NCBI GenBank assembly: GCA_963775315.1
Contig: CAVZIN010000007.1
Span: 1,178,001 to 1,242,000 of the forward strand
Direction: 5' to 3'
Length of the DNA: 64,000 bases
Source of the DNA: CAWGHZ01 sp963775315
GTDB taxonomy: Bacteria > Pseudomonadota > Alphaproteobacteria > MPNO01 > DASWLB01
Made by a program: the position numbers and the translations under genes. The notes below the pieces were generated by a model. The model worked only from the letters and a program-made list of their open reading frames with translations. It was not told where the DNA came from and did not search any database. Shown one piece after another: positions 1 through 9,899 of this stretch. The number at the start of each line of letters is the position of its first letter. Within the stretch, counting starts at the first letter, position 1.

Positions 1-349
1 TGCGGAACAGCACGAGGCCGATCGCGTAGTGGACGGGGTCGAGCGGCGCGGCGACGAGGGTGAGCCATTGCCCCGCGACCTCGTCCACCACAACGAATTG
101 CGGGTCGTGCTGGTGGCCGCGCCGGACCACGATCGCCGAGCAGGCCCAACCGATGGCGAAGATCGCCGCTGCGGCAACGGCGAGCCCGGCCGGGCCGGCG
201 CGCGCCGCGATCAGCCATGCGAAGGGCAGGGCGGCGAGCGATCCCCACGTGCCGGGCGCCTTGGGCAGGTAGCCGCTGCCGAACCAGCTGGCCAGGACGA
301 CCGCCGGGTGCCACCGGGAGAGCCCGCGGGGCAGTGACCTATCCGGCAT
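1..349 (-). CDS. pgpA: Phosphatidylglycerophosphatase A (partial, C-terminus beyond window)
   Basis: The 116 visible codons read as PgpA, the membrane phosphatase that converts phosphatidylglycerol phosphate to phosphatidylglycerol. Family hallmarks are visible: GSGYLPKAPGTWGSLAA near residues 29-45, a hydrophobic stretch after it, VVVDEVAGQWLTL near residues 90-102, and a following GLVLFR. The frame is open to the window edge, so the C-terminus is missing. The ATG at 349 lies inside the end of ispDF (11-base overlap), so the two genes are probably translationally coupled. The ispDF-pgpA order is common in alphaproteobacteria (established knowledge). Confidence 0.88.
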   Translation of the reverse strand, partial: MPDRSLPRGLSRWHPAVVLASWFGSGYLPKAPGTWGSLAALPFAWLIAARAGPAGLAVAAAAIFAIGWACSAIVVRRGHQHDPQFVVVDEVAGQWLTLVAAPLDPVHYAIGLVLFR

Positions 350-1514
350 CGCCGACGACCGGGGCCGGCAGGCGGATGCTTGCCACCGCCTGGGCTGCAA
401 TCCCCTCGCGGCGCCCGGTGAAGCCGAGCCCCTCGGTGGTCGTCGCCTTGACGCTGATGCGCTCGGGGGCGACGTCGAGTATTTCGGCGACCCGCGCCAC
501 CATCCGGACGCGGTGCGGCCCGATGCGCGGCGCCTCGCAGATCAAGGTGATGTCGAGATTGACGATCTCGCCGCCGCGCGCGGCCACCAGCTCGGCCGCG
601 TGCGCGAGAAACCGGTCGGACGGCACGTTGCGCCAGCGCGGCTCCGACGGCGGAAAGTGCAGGCCGATGTCGCCCGCGCCGATCGCGCCGAGGATCGCGT
701 CGGTCGCGGCGTGCAGCCCCGCGTCGGCGTCGGAATGGCCTTCCAGCGCCCGGTCGTGCGGGATGCGCACGCCGCACAGCATCACGTGGTCGCCGGCGAC
801 GAAGCCGTGCACGTCGAACCCTTGGCCAATGCGTGTCTCGGCGTTGGCGGCAATAAGGCGGCGGGCACGAACCAAATCGTCCTCTGTCGTGATCTTGAAA
901 TTGTCGTCGCTGCCCATGACCAGCGCCACGCCGAGGTTGGCCGCCTCGGCCACCGCGGCGTCGTCGGTGAGCCGGTAGCCCGCCACGGCGCGGTGGGCCG
1001 CCAGGATGTCGGGATAGCGGAAGCCCTGCGGCGTCTGGGCGCGCCACAGCCGGCCGCGATCGATCGTCGCGACGACCGTCCGCCCGTCCTCGGACCGCTT
1101 CAGCGTATCTGCGAGGGGCAGGGCGGGGACGACGGCGGGTGCATCGTCGAGCGCGGCGAGGGTGCGCGAGATCGTGCCGGCGTCGACGAAGGGCCGCGCC
1201 GCATCGTGGATCAGCACCTTCTCTGGTGCGAGCCCGGCCAGGCTTTCGAGGCCGAGCCGTGCGGAATCCTGCCGTTCCGTGCCGCCGACCACCGGATCGA
1301 GCAGGTCGAGCCCGGACGCAGCCCGGTCATAGAGCGCCCGGTCCTCGGGCCGGATCACCGCCCGCACCCCGTCGACGGCCGGATGGGCGACAAAAGCTGC
1401 GAGGGTCCGCGCCATCACCGGCCGGCCGGCAAGGTCCTGGTACTGCTTGGGCAGCGGGCCGCCCAAACGGCTCCCACTTCCGCCCGCCAGCACCAAAGCC
1501 ACGCATCCCGGCAT
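339..1514 (-). CDS. ispDF: Bifunctional IspD/IspF enzyme of the MEP isoprenoid pathway
   Basis: The enzyme is 391 residues and cytosolic. The N-terminal IspD domain (2-C-methyl-D-erythritol 4-phosphate cytidylyltransferase) starts with the nucleotide-binding motif LAGGSGSRLGG followed by PKQY. The C-terminal IspF domain (2,4-cyclodiphosphate synthase) starts near residue 230 with IGQGFDVHGF and carries GHSDADAGLHAATDAILG and GDIGLHFPPS. A single fused polypeptide is the usual alphaproteobacterial arrangement. The start at 1514 is preferred over an upstream in-frame start because GGGAGG lies just ahead of it and the Rossmann-like strand follows at once. Confidence 0.95.
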   Translation of the reverse strand: MPGCVALVLAGGSGSRLGGPLPKQYQDLAGRPVMARTLAAFVAHPAVDGVRAVIRPEDRALYDRAASGLDLLDPVVGGTERQDSARLGLESLAGLAPEKVLIHDAARPFVDAGTISRTLAALDDAPAVVPALPLADTLKRSEDGRTVVATIDRGRLWRAQTPQGFRYPDILAAHRAVAGYRLTDDAAVAEAANLGVALVMGSDDNFKITTEDDLVRARRLIAANAETRIGQGFDVHGFVAGDHVMLCGVRIPHDRALEGHSDADAGLHAATDAILGAIGAGDIGLHFPPSEPRWRNVPSDRFLAHAAELVAARGGEIVNLDITLICEAPRIGPHRVRMVARVAEILDVAPERISVKATTTEGLGFTGRREGIAAQAVASIRLPAPVVGDAG

Positions 1515-1595
1515 AGGTTCCTCCCGCGACCGGACCCTATAGCACATTACCGATTCCTTCGACGCCCGGCCGCGCGCCTCGCTATATTGGGATAG

Positions 1596-2399
1596 ATGGC
1601 TGCGTCAAACATCGTCCTTGCGCTCTCCGCGCTTCTCGCGCTGATGCCGGCGACCCTCCTGCCGTTCCGGGCCCGCCCGAGACGCGACGCGCTCTATTGG
1701 CTGCTGCTCGCGGTCGCGGCCGCGGGCCCCATCGTCTGGATGGCGGCGACCTTTGCGCCGGGCTGGCGAACGGGGCTTTCGGGCGCGCTGATCGTGACCG
1801 TCGCGGTGACGGTGCTGATCTTCGCCGGGCTCGCCGCAACCATGCGGGAGGCGTGGCGCCTCACGCCCCTCCTGCTGCCCTATCTGATCCTGGTGGGCGC
1901 ACTGGCGCTCGTCTGGCAGGGCGAGCCGGAGCAGGCCATCTCGCGCGGGGCGCCAGGCGCCTGGATCGATTTCCATATCCTCGTCTCGGTCGTCGCGTAC
2001 GGGCTGATGACCGTCGGCGCGGTCGCCGGGCTCGCCGTCGTCCTGCAGGAGCGGGCCCTGAAGTCGAAGCGGCCGGGCCCGCTCACCCGCATGCTGCCCT
2101 CGGTCGCAGACGCCGAGGAGCTGCAGGTCCGCCTGCTCGGCGCCTCGGTCTTCGTGCTCGGCATCGGCATTCTGAGCGGCATGACCACCGAATGGCTGGA
2201 GACGGGAAGGCTGCTCGTCCTCAGCCACAAGATCGCCTTCACCCTGGCGACGTTCGCGGTGCTGGCCGTGCTCCTTCTCGCCCATTACCGCACCGGGCTT
2301 CGCGGCAGGCGAGCCGCCCGCTGGGTCCTGGTCGCCTGGCTGCTGTTGACCCTCGCCTATCCCGGGGTGAAGTTCGTCACCGACGTCCTGCTGACCTAG
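1596..2399 (+). CDS. CcsA/HemX-like (YpjD-type) inner-membrane cytochrome c assembly family protein
   Basis: The protein is 267 residues with about eight hydrophobic segments across its whole length. The conserved part is IDFHILVSVVAYGLMTVG near the middle, with a histidine in a membrane segment, and a later SHK histidine; both fit the CcsA/CcmC/HemX family, which binds or handles haem in the membrane. I do not see the tryptophan-rich WWD loop of true haem lyases, so the YpjD-like branch of uncertain function is more likely. It is divergent from ispDF and upstream of a small membrane-anchored protein. Confidence 0.75.
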   Translation: MAASNIVLALSALLALMPATLLPFRARPRRDALYWLLLAVAAAGPIVWMAATFAPGWRTGLSGALIVTVAVTVLIFAGLAATMREAWRLTPLLLPYLILVGALALVWQGEPEQAISRGAPGAWIDFHILVSVVAYGLMTVGAVAGLAVVLQERALKSKRPGPLTRMLPSVADAEELQVRLLGASVFVLGIGILSGMTTEWLETGRLLVLSHKIAFTLATFAVLAVLLLAHYRTGLRGRRAARWVLVAWLLLTLAYPGVKFVTDVLLT

Positions 2400-2418
2400 G
2401 GGTCGAGAGGCGAAGGCG

Positions 2419-2895
2419 ATGGGGAAATTCTTCAAGTTCCTGGGGGTTGGCGTTGCCGGCTTCGTCGTGATTGTCGCCGGGCTCTTTGCCTATGCCATGA
2501 TTCACGGATCGGCGCTCGATAGCGAGAGCAAGGCATACGTCGACCAAGCCGTCGTGGCCATTACGTCCCACTGGTCGGCGCACGCGTTAAAGGACCGCGC
2601 CGCGCCAAAGCTGCTTGCCGCCACCACACCCGCCCAGCTCGACAATTTGTTCGGGGCGCTCTCCGGCCTCGGTGAACTGAAGAAATACGAGGGCGCCAAG
2701 GGAGAGGCGAATTTCTATGCCAGCATCGGCAACGAGAATGTCTCGTTCGCGGCCTACGTCGCACGCGCCCAGTACGAAAACGGCGAGGCTACGATCAATA
2801 TCCTGATCCAGAAGACGAATGGCGCATGGCACATTCTCGGATTCCACGTCAATTCGCCCGCACTTGCCGTTCATCCGGGGCGCCAGCACATCTAG
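2419..2895 (+). CDS. Hypothetical membrane-anchored protein, 158 aa
   Basis: There is one N-terminal hydrophobic segment (about residues 6-28, FLGVGVAGFVVIVAGLFAYA) followed by a soluble domain with mixed helix and strand character that ends VHPGRQHI. The domain pattern (helical start, then strands such as EATINILIQK and WHILGFHVNS) resembles small periplasmic NTF2-like or DUF4864-like folds, but I cannot assign a family. It lies 19 bases after the CcsA-like gene, so it may share its transcript. No catalytic motif is evident. Confidence 0.6.
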   Translation: MGKFFKFLGVGVAGFVVIVAGLFAYAMIHGSALDSESKAYVDQAVVAITSHWSAHALKDRAAPKLLAATTPAQLDNLFGALSGLGELKKYEGAKGEANFYASIGNENVSFAAYVARAQYENGEATINILIQKTNGAWHILGFHVNSPALAVHPGRQHI

Positions 2896-3014
2896 CGATC
2901 GTCAACCGGCACAGGACTGCGGCTGCGAAAAAGCCCGCGGAACCGCTTGCCATTTTGCACTGCAGTATGTACTAATCGCCTAAGACGTAGGCAGCACACG
3001 GATGTGCCTAAAAC

Positions 3015-4007
3015 ATGAGCATAAAAATTGGACCGCTGAGCCTCGCCGCCCCGGTGATCCTGGCCCCCATGTCCGGGGTCACGGACCTGCCGTTCCGCCG
3101 GCTGGTCAAGCGGCTCGGCGCCGGGCTCGTCGTGTCCGAGATGATCGCGAGCCAGGCGATGATCCGCGAGAACCGCCGGACCCTCACCCGCGCGTCCGTC
3201 GAGGCCGAAGGCCAGCCCATGGCGATCCAACTCGCCGGCTGCGATCCGGAGCCGATCGCCGAGGCGGCGCGGCTTGCCGAAGATCGCGGCGCCGCCCTGA
3301 TCGACATCAATTTCGGCTGTCCGGCGAAGAAGGTGACCGGCGGCGCGGCGGGCTCCGCGCTGATGCGCGACGAGGCGCAGGCGGCCCGCATCCTCGATGC
3401 CGCGGTGAAGGCCGTCTCGGTTCCCGTCACGCTCAAGATGCGTACCGGCTGGAACGACGAGAACCGCAACGCGCCGCGCCTCGCCCGTATCGCCGAAGAG
3501 TGCGGCATTAGGATGGTCACTGTGCACGGCCGCACGCGCTGTCAGTTCTACAACGGGCGCGCCGACTGGGGCTTCATCCGCCGCGTAAAGGAGGCGGTGT
3601 CGATCCCGGTGATCGGCAACGGCGACGTCACCACGCTGGACGACGCGCGCGGACTGCTCGAGGTTTCGGGCGCCGACGGGGTGATGATCGGGCGCGGCTG
3701 CTATGGCCGGCCGTGGTTCCCGCGCCAGGTGATCCGCTTCCTCGCCGACGGCGTGCGCGAGCCCGACCCGCCGCTCTACGACCAGTACCGCATCCTGATG
3801 GGCCATTTCGACGATATGGTCGCGCATTACGGGCCGGAGATCGCCACGCGCTGCGCCCGCAAGCACGTCGCCTGGTATTCCAAGGGGCTGCCGTCGTCGG
3901 CCGAGTTCCGCGCCGAGATCAACCGCCAGGCCGATCCGGCGGGGGTGCGCGCGCAGATCGACCGGTTCTATTTGCCGCTCTGCGAGCGGATGGGAGAGGC
4001 GGCATGA
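3015..4007 (+). CDS. dusB: tRNA-dihydrouridine synthase B (NifR3 family)
   Basis: The enzyme is 330 residues and FMN-dependent; it reduces uridine in the tRNA D-loop. The TIM-barrel signature is clear: LAPMSGVTDLPFRRL at the N-terminus, DINFGCPAKKV with the catalytic-loop cysteine near residue 107, TLKMRTGW, and VHGRTRCQFYNG. The C-terminal helical part includes ARKHVAWYSKGLP. The stop codon overlaps the ntrB start (ATGA), the classical nifR3-ntrBC operon of alphaproteobacteria. Confidence 0.95.
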   Translation: MSIKIGPLSLAAPVILAPMSGVTDLPFRRLVKRLGAGLVVSEMIASQAMIRENRRTLTRASVEAEGQPMAIQLAGCDPEPIAEAARLAEDRGAALIDINFGCPAKKVTGGAAGSALMRDEAQAARILDAAVKAVSVPVTLKMRTGWNDENRNAPRLARIAEECGIRMVTVHGRTRCQFYNGRADWGFIRRVKEAVSIPVIGNGDVTTLDDARGLLEVSGADGVMIGRGCYGRPWFPRQVIRFLADGVREPDPPLYDQYRILMGHFDDMVAHYGPEIATRCARKHVAWYSKGLPSSAEFRAEINRQADPAGVRAQIDRFYLPLCERMGEAA

Positions 4008-5121
4008 GCGCGGCACCCGCCACGCTGCGCCGCCGCCGCCGAGGCACCGCGCCCGACCCGAACCTGCTGCTCGGCGCGCTGTCCTACGCGATCTGCGTGC
4101 TCGCCGAGGACGACACGATCGTCTACGTCAACCCGGCGGCGGAGCAGTTCTTCGACCAGGGTGCCCCGCACCTTTTGGGCCAGACGCTCGACCGCGTCAT
4201 CCCGCCGGACAGCCCGGTCCTGTCGCTCGTCGGCCAGGCGCGCGCCGGCGGAGCGTCGGTGACCGAGTACGATTTGAACGTCGCCCTGCCGCGCAGCGGG
4301 CCGCACCTCGCGACCGTGCAGGCGGCGCCGTTCGGCGACGACGTGGCGTTCATCGCGCTCTCATTTCACGAGCAGACGCTGGCGCGCAAGATGGACCGCC
4401 AGCTTACCCACCGAAACGCGGCGCGCTCGGTCACCGCCATGTCCTCGGTGCTGGCGCACGAGGTGAAAAACCCGCTGTCCGGCATCCGCGGGGCGGCGCA
4501 GCTCCTCGAACAGTCGGTGGGCGAGGCGGACCGCGAACTCACCCGGCTGATCTGCGACGAGGCCGACCGCGTCTGCGCGCTGGTCGACCGCATGGGCGTG
4601 TTCGGCGAGCCGGCCGCGCTCGACCGCGCGCCCGTCAACATCCACGCCGTGCTGCACCGGGTCCGGCGCATTGCCGAAGCGGGCTTCGCGAGCCACGTGC
4701 GCTTCTCGGAAGTGTACGATCCGTCGCTGCCGCCCGTGCTCGGCCACGCCGACGAGTTGCTGCAGGTGCTGCTCAACCTGGTCAAGAACGCGGCCGAGGC
4801 GGTGCCCGCCAAGGGCGGCGAGATCGTTCTCTCGACCGCCTACCAGCACGGGCTCCGTCTCAGCCAGCCGGGCGGCCGGTCGGTCCAGCTCCCGCTGGTC
4901 GTCAGCGTCCAGGACAATGGCGGCGGCGTGCCCGACGACCTTGCCCAGCACATGTTCGATCCCTTCGTCACCACCAAGGCGAACGGAACCGGGCTCGGCC
5001 TTGCCCTCGTCGCCAAGGTGGTGGGCGATCACGGCGGGGTGGTCGAGTTCGAGAGCCAGCCGCGCCGGACCGTGTTCCGCGTCATGCTGCCCGTGATGGA
5101 CGGCGCGGCGGAGAACGAGCA

Positions 5122-5125
<4 letters not shown>
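4004..5125 (+). CDS. ntrB: Nitrogen regulation sensor histidine kinase NtrB
   Basis: The protein is 373 residues and cytosolic. A PAS domain (about 20-120) contains YVNPAAEQFF. The dimerisation/phosphoacceptor helix carries VLAHEVKNPLSGIRG with His152 as phosphorylation site. The ATPase domain has LLNLVKNAAEA (N box), DNGGGVP (G1), FDPFVTTK and GTGLGLA (G2). It phosphorylates or dephosphorylates NtrC under PII control (family knowledge). The start at 4004 is chosen because it overlaps the dusB stop as ATGA; the open frame extends upstream only as a shadow of dusB. Confidence 0.93.
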
Positions 5126-6561
<1,436 letters not shown>

Positions 6562-6567
6562 GGTCGA

Positions 6568-6602
6568 GCGCGCGGGCGAAAGTTCCGCGCGCGCGCCGTT
6601 TC
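6568..6602 (+). terminator. GC-rich hairpin between ntrC and trkA
   Basis: An 8-bp stem (GCGCGCGG paired with CCGCGCGC, positions 6568-6575 and 6585-6592, nine-base loop) is followed by GCGCCGTTTC. The T run is only three bases, so it is a weak intrinsic terminator or attenuator at best. It occupies the slot where ntrYX normally lies. Confidence 0.35.
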
Positions 6603-6616
6603 GGACACCGGGTCCC

Positions 6617-7993
6617 ATGAAGGTCATCGTCTGCGGCGCCGGCCAGGTCGGATTCTCGATCGCCCGCCAGCTTGCCCAGGAAGATCACGACGTCACCGTC
6701 ATCGACCAGTCGGAGGAGCTTGTCCGGCGGGTCGGCGAGGCGCTGGACGTCAAGGCCATGGTGGGGTTCGCCTCGCGGCCGGACGTGCTGCAGACCGCCG
6801 GCGCGGGCGACAGCGACATGATCATCGCCGTCACCTACGCGGACGAGGTGAATATGATCGCCTGCCAAGTGGCGCACTCGCTGTTCAACGTACCGACCAA
6901 GATCGCGCGCGTGCGCGAGCAGAGCTACCTCGATCCGATCTGGGCCGACCTGTTCAGCCGCGAGCACATGCCGATCGACGTCATCATCTCGCCGGAGATC
7001 GAGGTGGCGCGCGCGATCTCGCGAAGGCTGCGCGTGCCGGGCTCGACGGACACGATCCCGCTGGCAGGCGGGCGGGTGCAGGCGATCGGCGTCCGGCTCA
7101 ATCCCGACTGCCCGATCCTCGACAAGCCGCTGCGCCAACTCACCGGCCTTTTTCCGGACCTCGCCATCGTGGTGGTCGCGATCATTCGTGACGGCGCGAC
7201 CATCGTGCCCTCCGGCGACGACCGCATGGCCGCGGGCGACGAGGTGTATTTCATTTCCGACTCCGACCACGTCGCGCGCGCCCTTTCCGCCTTTGGCCAT
7301 GAGGAGCAGCAGGCGCGTCGCATTGCGATCGCCGGTGGCGGCCATATCGGGTTGTTCTTCGCTCAGCTCGTGGAGCGCGAGCATCGCTCCGTGTCCGCGA
7401 AGCTGATCGAGCGGGACCGCGACCGCGCCGAGACCATCGCCGAGCATCTCACCCGCACGGTCGTGCTGCACGGCGACACGCTCGATCCGGAGATCCTCGA
7501 GGAAGCGAACGTCTCCGCCACCGAGGCCTTCATCGCCGTTACCAACGACGACGAAACCAACGTGCTGGGCTCGCTCCAGGCCAAACGGTTCGGCTCGAAG
7601 CGCGTCATCACCCTGATCAACAATGCGAACTACACGCCGCTCGTCACGTCGCTCGGCATCGACGTCGCGGTCAACCCGCGCGCCATCACGGTCTCGACGA
7701 TCCTGCAGCACGTCCGGCGCGGCCGCATCCGCGCGGTGCATGCGCTGCGTGAGGGCTCGGGGGAGATCGTCGAGGTCGAGGTGCTGGAGACGTCGAGCCT
7801 GGTCGGCCAGTCGATCCGCGCCGCCGACCTTCCGCACCGGGTCATCATCGGCGCCATCGTGCGCGAGGGCGACGTGGTGCTGCCGCGCGGCGACACGGTA
7901 ATCCGCGCCAAGGACCGGGTGATCCTTTTCGCCGGCCAGGAATCGGTGAAGGATGTGGAGAAGCTGTTCTCCGTCCGGCTGGAATTCTTTTAG
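6617..7993 (+). CDS. trkA: Trk potassium-uptake system NAD-binding subunit TrkA
   Basis: The protein is 458 residues and peripheral on the inner face of the membrane. It has two RCK_N/RCK_C repeats: the first nucleotide fold opens with CGAGQVGFSIARQLA (residues 6-20), the second with IAGGGHIGLFFAQLVE in mid-protein. Each is followed by a TrkA-C domain; the last contains AIVREGDVVLPRGDT. It gates TrkH/TrkG potassium channels by binding NAD(H) or ATP. No trkH is in the window. It directly follows ntrC, whereas many relatives have ntrYX between the two. Confidence 0.93.
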   Translation: MKVIVCGAGQVGFSIARQLAQEDHDVTVIDQSEELVRRVGEALDVKAMVGFASRPDVLQTAGAGDSDMIIAVTYADEVNMIACQVAHSLFNVPTKIARVREQSYLDPIWADLFSREHMPIDVIISPEIEVARAISRRLRVPGSTDTIPLAGGRVQAIGVRLNPDCPILDKPLRQLTGLFPDLAIVVVAIIRDGATIVPSGDDRMAAGDEVYFISDSDHVARALSAFGHEEQQARRIAIAGGGHIGLFFAQLVEREHRSVSAKLIERDRDRAETIAEHLTRTVVLHGDTLDPEILEEANVSATEAFIAVTNDDETNVLGSLQAKRFGSKRVITLINNANYTPLVTSLGIDVAVNPRAITVSTILQHVRRGRIRAVHALREGSGEIVEVEVLETSSLVGQSIRAADLPHRVIIGAIVREGDVVLPRGDTVIRAKDRVILFAGQESVKDVEKLFSVRLEFF

Positions 7994-8001
7994 AGCCCGC
8001 C

Positions 8002-8865
8002 ATGTCGCGCATCGCCTATGTCAACGGACGCTACGTCGCCCATCGCGATGCCGGCGTCCATGTCGAGGACCGCGGCTTCCAGTTCGCCGACGGCGTCTAC
8101 GAGGTGATCGCCGTCGCCGGCGGAACGCTGGTGGACGAGGCGCTGCATTTCGCACGCCTCCACCGCTCGCTGGGCGAGCTGCGCATAGCTTCGCCGATGA
8201 CAGACAAGGCGCTGCGCCACGTGATGGGCGAGGTGCTGCGCCGCAACCGGGTGCGGAACGGCATCCTCTATCTGCAGATCACCCGCGGCGTCGCGCCGCG
8301 CGACCACGCCTTCCCGAAGGACGCGGAGCCCAGCGTGGTGATGACGGCGCGCCGCGCCCGCCCGCCGAGCGCGGATACGGTCGGAAAGGGGGTGGCGGTG
8401 GTGACCATCCCCGACATCCGCTGGAAGCGCTGCGACATCAAATCGGTGTCGCTGCTGCCGAACATCCTCGGCAAGCAGGCGGCGAAGGAACGGGGAGCCT
8501 ACGAGGCCTGGCAGGTCTCGCCCGAGGGCGAGGTGACCGAGGGCACCTCGACCAACGCGTGGATCGTGACCCGCGACGGACGGCTGGTGACCCGCCCGGC
8601 CGACAGCGCGATCCTGAACGGCGTCACCCGCCTCGCGGTGATCGAGCTCGCCCGCGCGGCGGGGCTCGTTATCGAGGAGCGCGGTTTCACTGTCGCCGAG
8701 GCCCAGGACGCGGCCGAGGCCCTGCTCACCTCGACCACCGCCTTTGTCCTGCCGGTCGTCACGATTGACGGAAAGACGGTCGGCGAGGGGCGGCCGGGCC
8801 CGTTCGCCGCCCGGCTGCTAGACCATTACCGCGCCCGCATCGCGGGGGAGGCAGGAGCACCATGA
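8002..8865 (+). CDS. dat: D-amino-acid transaminase, class IV PLP enzyme
   Basis: The enzyme is 287 residues with a fold-type IV aminotransferase layout. The N-terminus (AYVNGRYV, then DRGFQFADGVYEVI) is typical of D-alanine transaminases. The PLP lysine is Lys147 in CDIKSVSLLPNILGKQ, and EGTSTNAWIV follows. It makes D-glutamate or D-alanine precursors of peptidoglycan from 2-oxo acids (family knowledge). Branched-chain aminotransferase or 4-amino-4-deoxychorismate lyase are alternatives, but the DIKSVSLLPN context favours Dat. It starts eight bases after trkA and overlaps the next gene by four bases. Confidence 0.88.
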   Translation: MSRIAYVNGRYVAHRDAGVHVEDRGFQFADGVYEVIAVAGGTLVDEALHFARLHRSLGELRIASPMTDKALRHVMGEVLRRNRVRNGILYLQITRGVAPRDHAFPKDAEPSVVMTARRARPPSADTVGKGVAVVTIPDIRWKRCDIKSVSLLPNILGKQAAKERGAYEAWQVSPEGEVTEGTSTNAWIVTRDGRLVTRPADSAILNGVTRLAVIELARAAGLVIEERGFTVAEAQDAAEALLTSTTAFVLPVVTIDGKTVGEGRPGPFAARLLDHYRARIAGEAGAP

Positions 8866-9545
8866 CCACAGAACGCCACCTGCCGGTGCCGCGCGCCGCG
8901 ATCTTCGATTGGGACAACACGCTGGTCGACACGTGGGGCGTGATCCACGACTCGCTGAACGCGGCGCTGGTCCACATGGGGCACGCGCCCTGGACCTATG
9001 ACGAGACCCGCGCCCGGGTGCGCCGCGCGCTCCGCGAATCCTTCCCCGAGCTGTTCGGCGAGCGGTGGTTGGAGGCGCAAGAGGTCTTCTATAAAACCTT
9101 CCACGCCATCCACCTGGAGCGGCTGGAAATAATGGCCGGCGCCGAGGCGCTGCTCGAGTTCCTGGCCGACCAGGGCATCTGGCTCGCCGTCGTCTCCAAC
9201 AAGAACGGCGAGAATTTGCGGCGCGAGGTCGCCCATCTCGGCTGGGACCGCTATTTCCGCAAGGTCGTCGGCGCCAACGACTGCGCTCGCGACAAGCCGG
9301 CGCCCGATCCGGTGCACCGGGCGCTGGAGGGAAGCGGCATCGCGGCAGGGCCGGCGGTCTGGTTCATTGGCGACACCGCCACGGACATCGAATGCGCGCG
9401 AAATGCGGGGTGCGTGCCGGTTTTGTTGCGCGAAATTGCCCCGGAAGGGGCCGAATTCGGTCCAATCGGTGAAATTTTCCACTTCCAGGACCGGCTCGCG
9501 CTTGTCTCCCTTGTCCAAGCCCTGGAATGGCCCATATCTCGTTGA
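8862..9545 (+). CDS. HAD-family hydrolase (phosphoglycolate phosphatase-like)
   Basis: The protein is 227 residues. HAD motif I is FDWDNTLVDT with nucleophile Asp16 and acid/base Asp18; motif II is VVSNKNG; motif III lysine is in RDKPAPDPV; motif IV is FIGDTATDIECA. A helical C1-type cap lies between motifs I and II. This variant with DWDNT instead of DxDGT is typical of the alphaproteobacterial HAD next to dat. The substrate is unknown; small phosphomonoesters are likely. The ATGA overlap with dat implies coupled translation. Confidence 0.85.
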   Translation: MTTERHLPVPRAAIFDWDNTLVDTWGVIHDSLNAALVHMGHAPWTYDETRARVRRALRESFPELFGERWLEAQEVFYKTFHAIHLERLEIMAGAEALLEFLADQGIWLAVVSNKNGENLRREVAHLGWDRYFRKVVGANDCARDKPAPDPVHRALEGSGIAAGPAVWFIGDTATDIECARNAGCVPVLLREIAPEGAEFGPIGEIFHFQDRLALVSLVQALEWPISR

Positions 9546-9643
9546 GGTTCCGTCGCGCACGCGGCGGGAGCTGAACGCAACGGCGTGGCTCGGCAGGGTC
9601 GCAGCCGCGCCGGGTCGTGAAACCCGCATCGAAAGCGAATAAA

Positions 9644-9898
9644 ATGTCCGATAAAAATCAAAATGTTCAGGACGTGTTCTTGAACCACATCCGCAAGAAC
9701 AAGACCCCCGTGACGGTGTTCCTCGTGAACGGCGTCAAGCTGCAAGGCGTGATCACGTGGTTCGACAATTTCTGCGTGTTGCTGCGCCGGGACGGCCATT
9801 CTCAGCTCGTCTACAAGCACGCCATCTCGACTGTCATGCCGGTCGGCCCGATCCAGCTCTTCGAGGGCAAGGAAGAAAAAGAAACTGTCGAAGCCTGA
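9644..9898 (+). CDS. hfq: RNA chaperone Hfq
   Basis: The protein is 84 residues and forms the hexameric Sm-like ring that anneals small RNAs with mRNAs. The Sm1 region (VTVFLVNGVKLQGVITWFD) and the Sm2 signature YKHAIST are intact. The distal-face start QNVQDVFLNHIRKNK is typical. The ATG at 9644 is chosen because it gives the family-standard MSDKNQ start; a longer in-frame start at 9617 adds nine residues with no family support. It is followed immediately by hflX, the standard order. Confidence 0.97.
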   Translation: MSDKNQNVQDVFLNHIRKNKTPVTVFLVNGVKLQGVITWFDNFCVLLRRDGHSQLVYKHAISTVMPVGPIQLFEGKEEKETVEA

Positions 9899-9899
9899 T

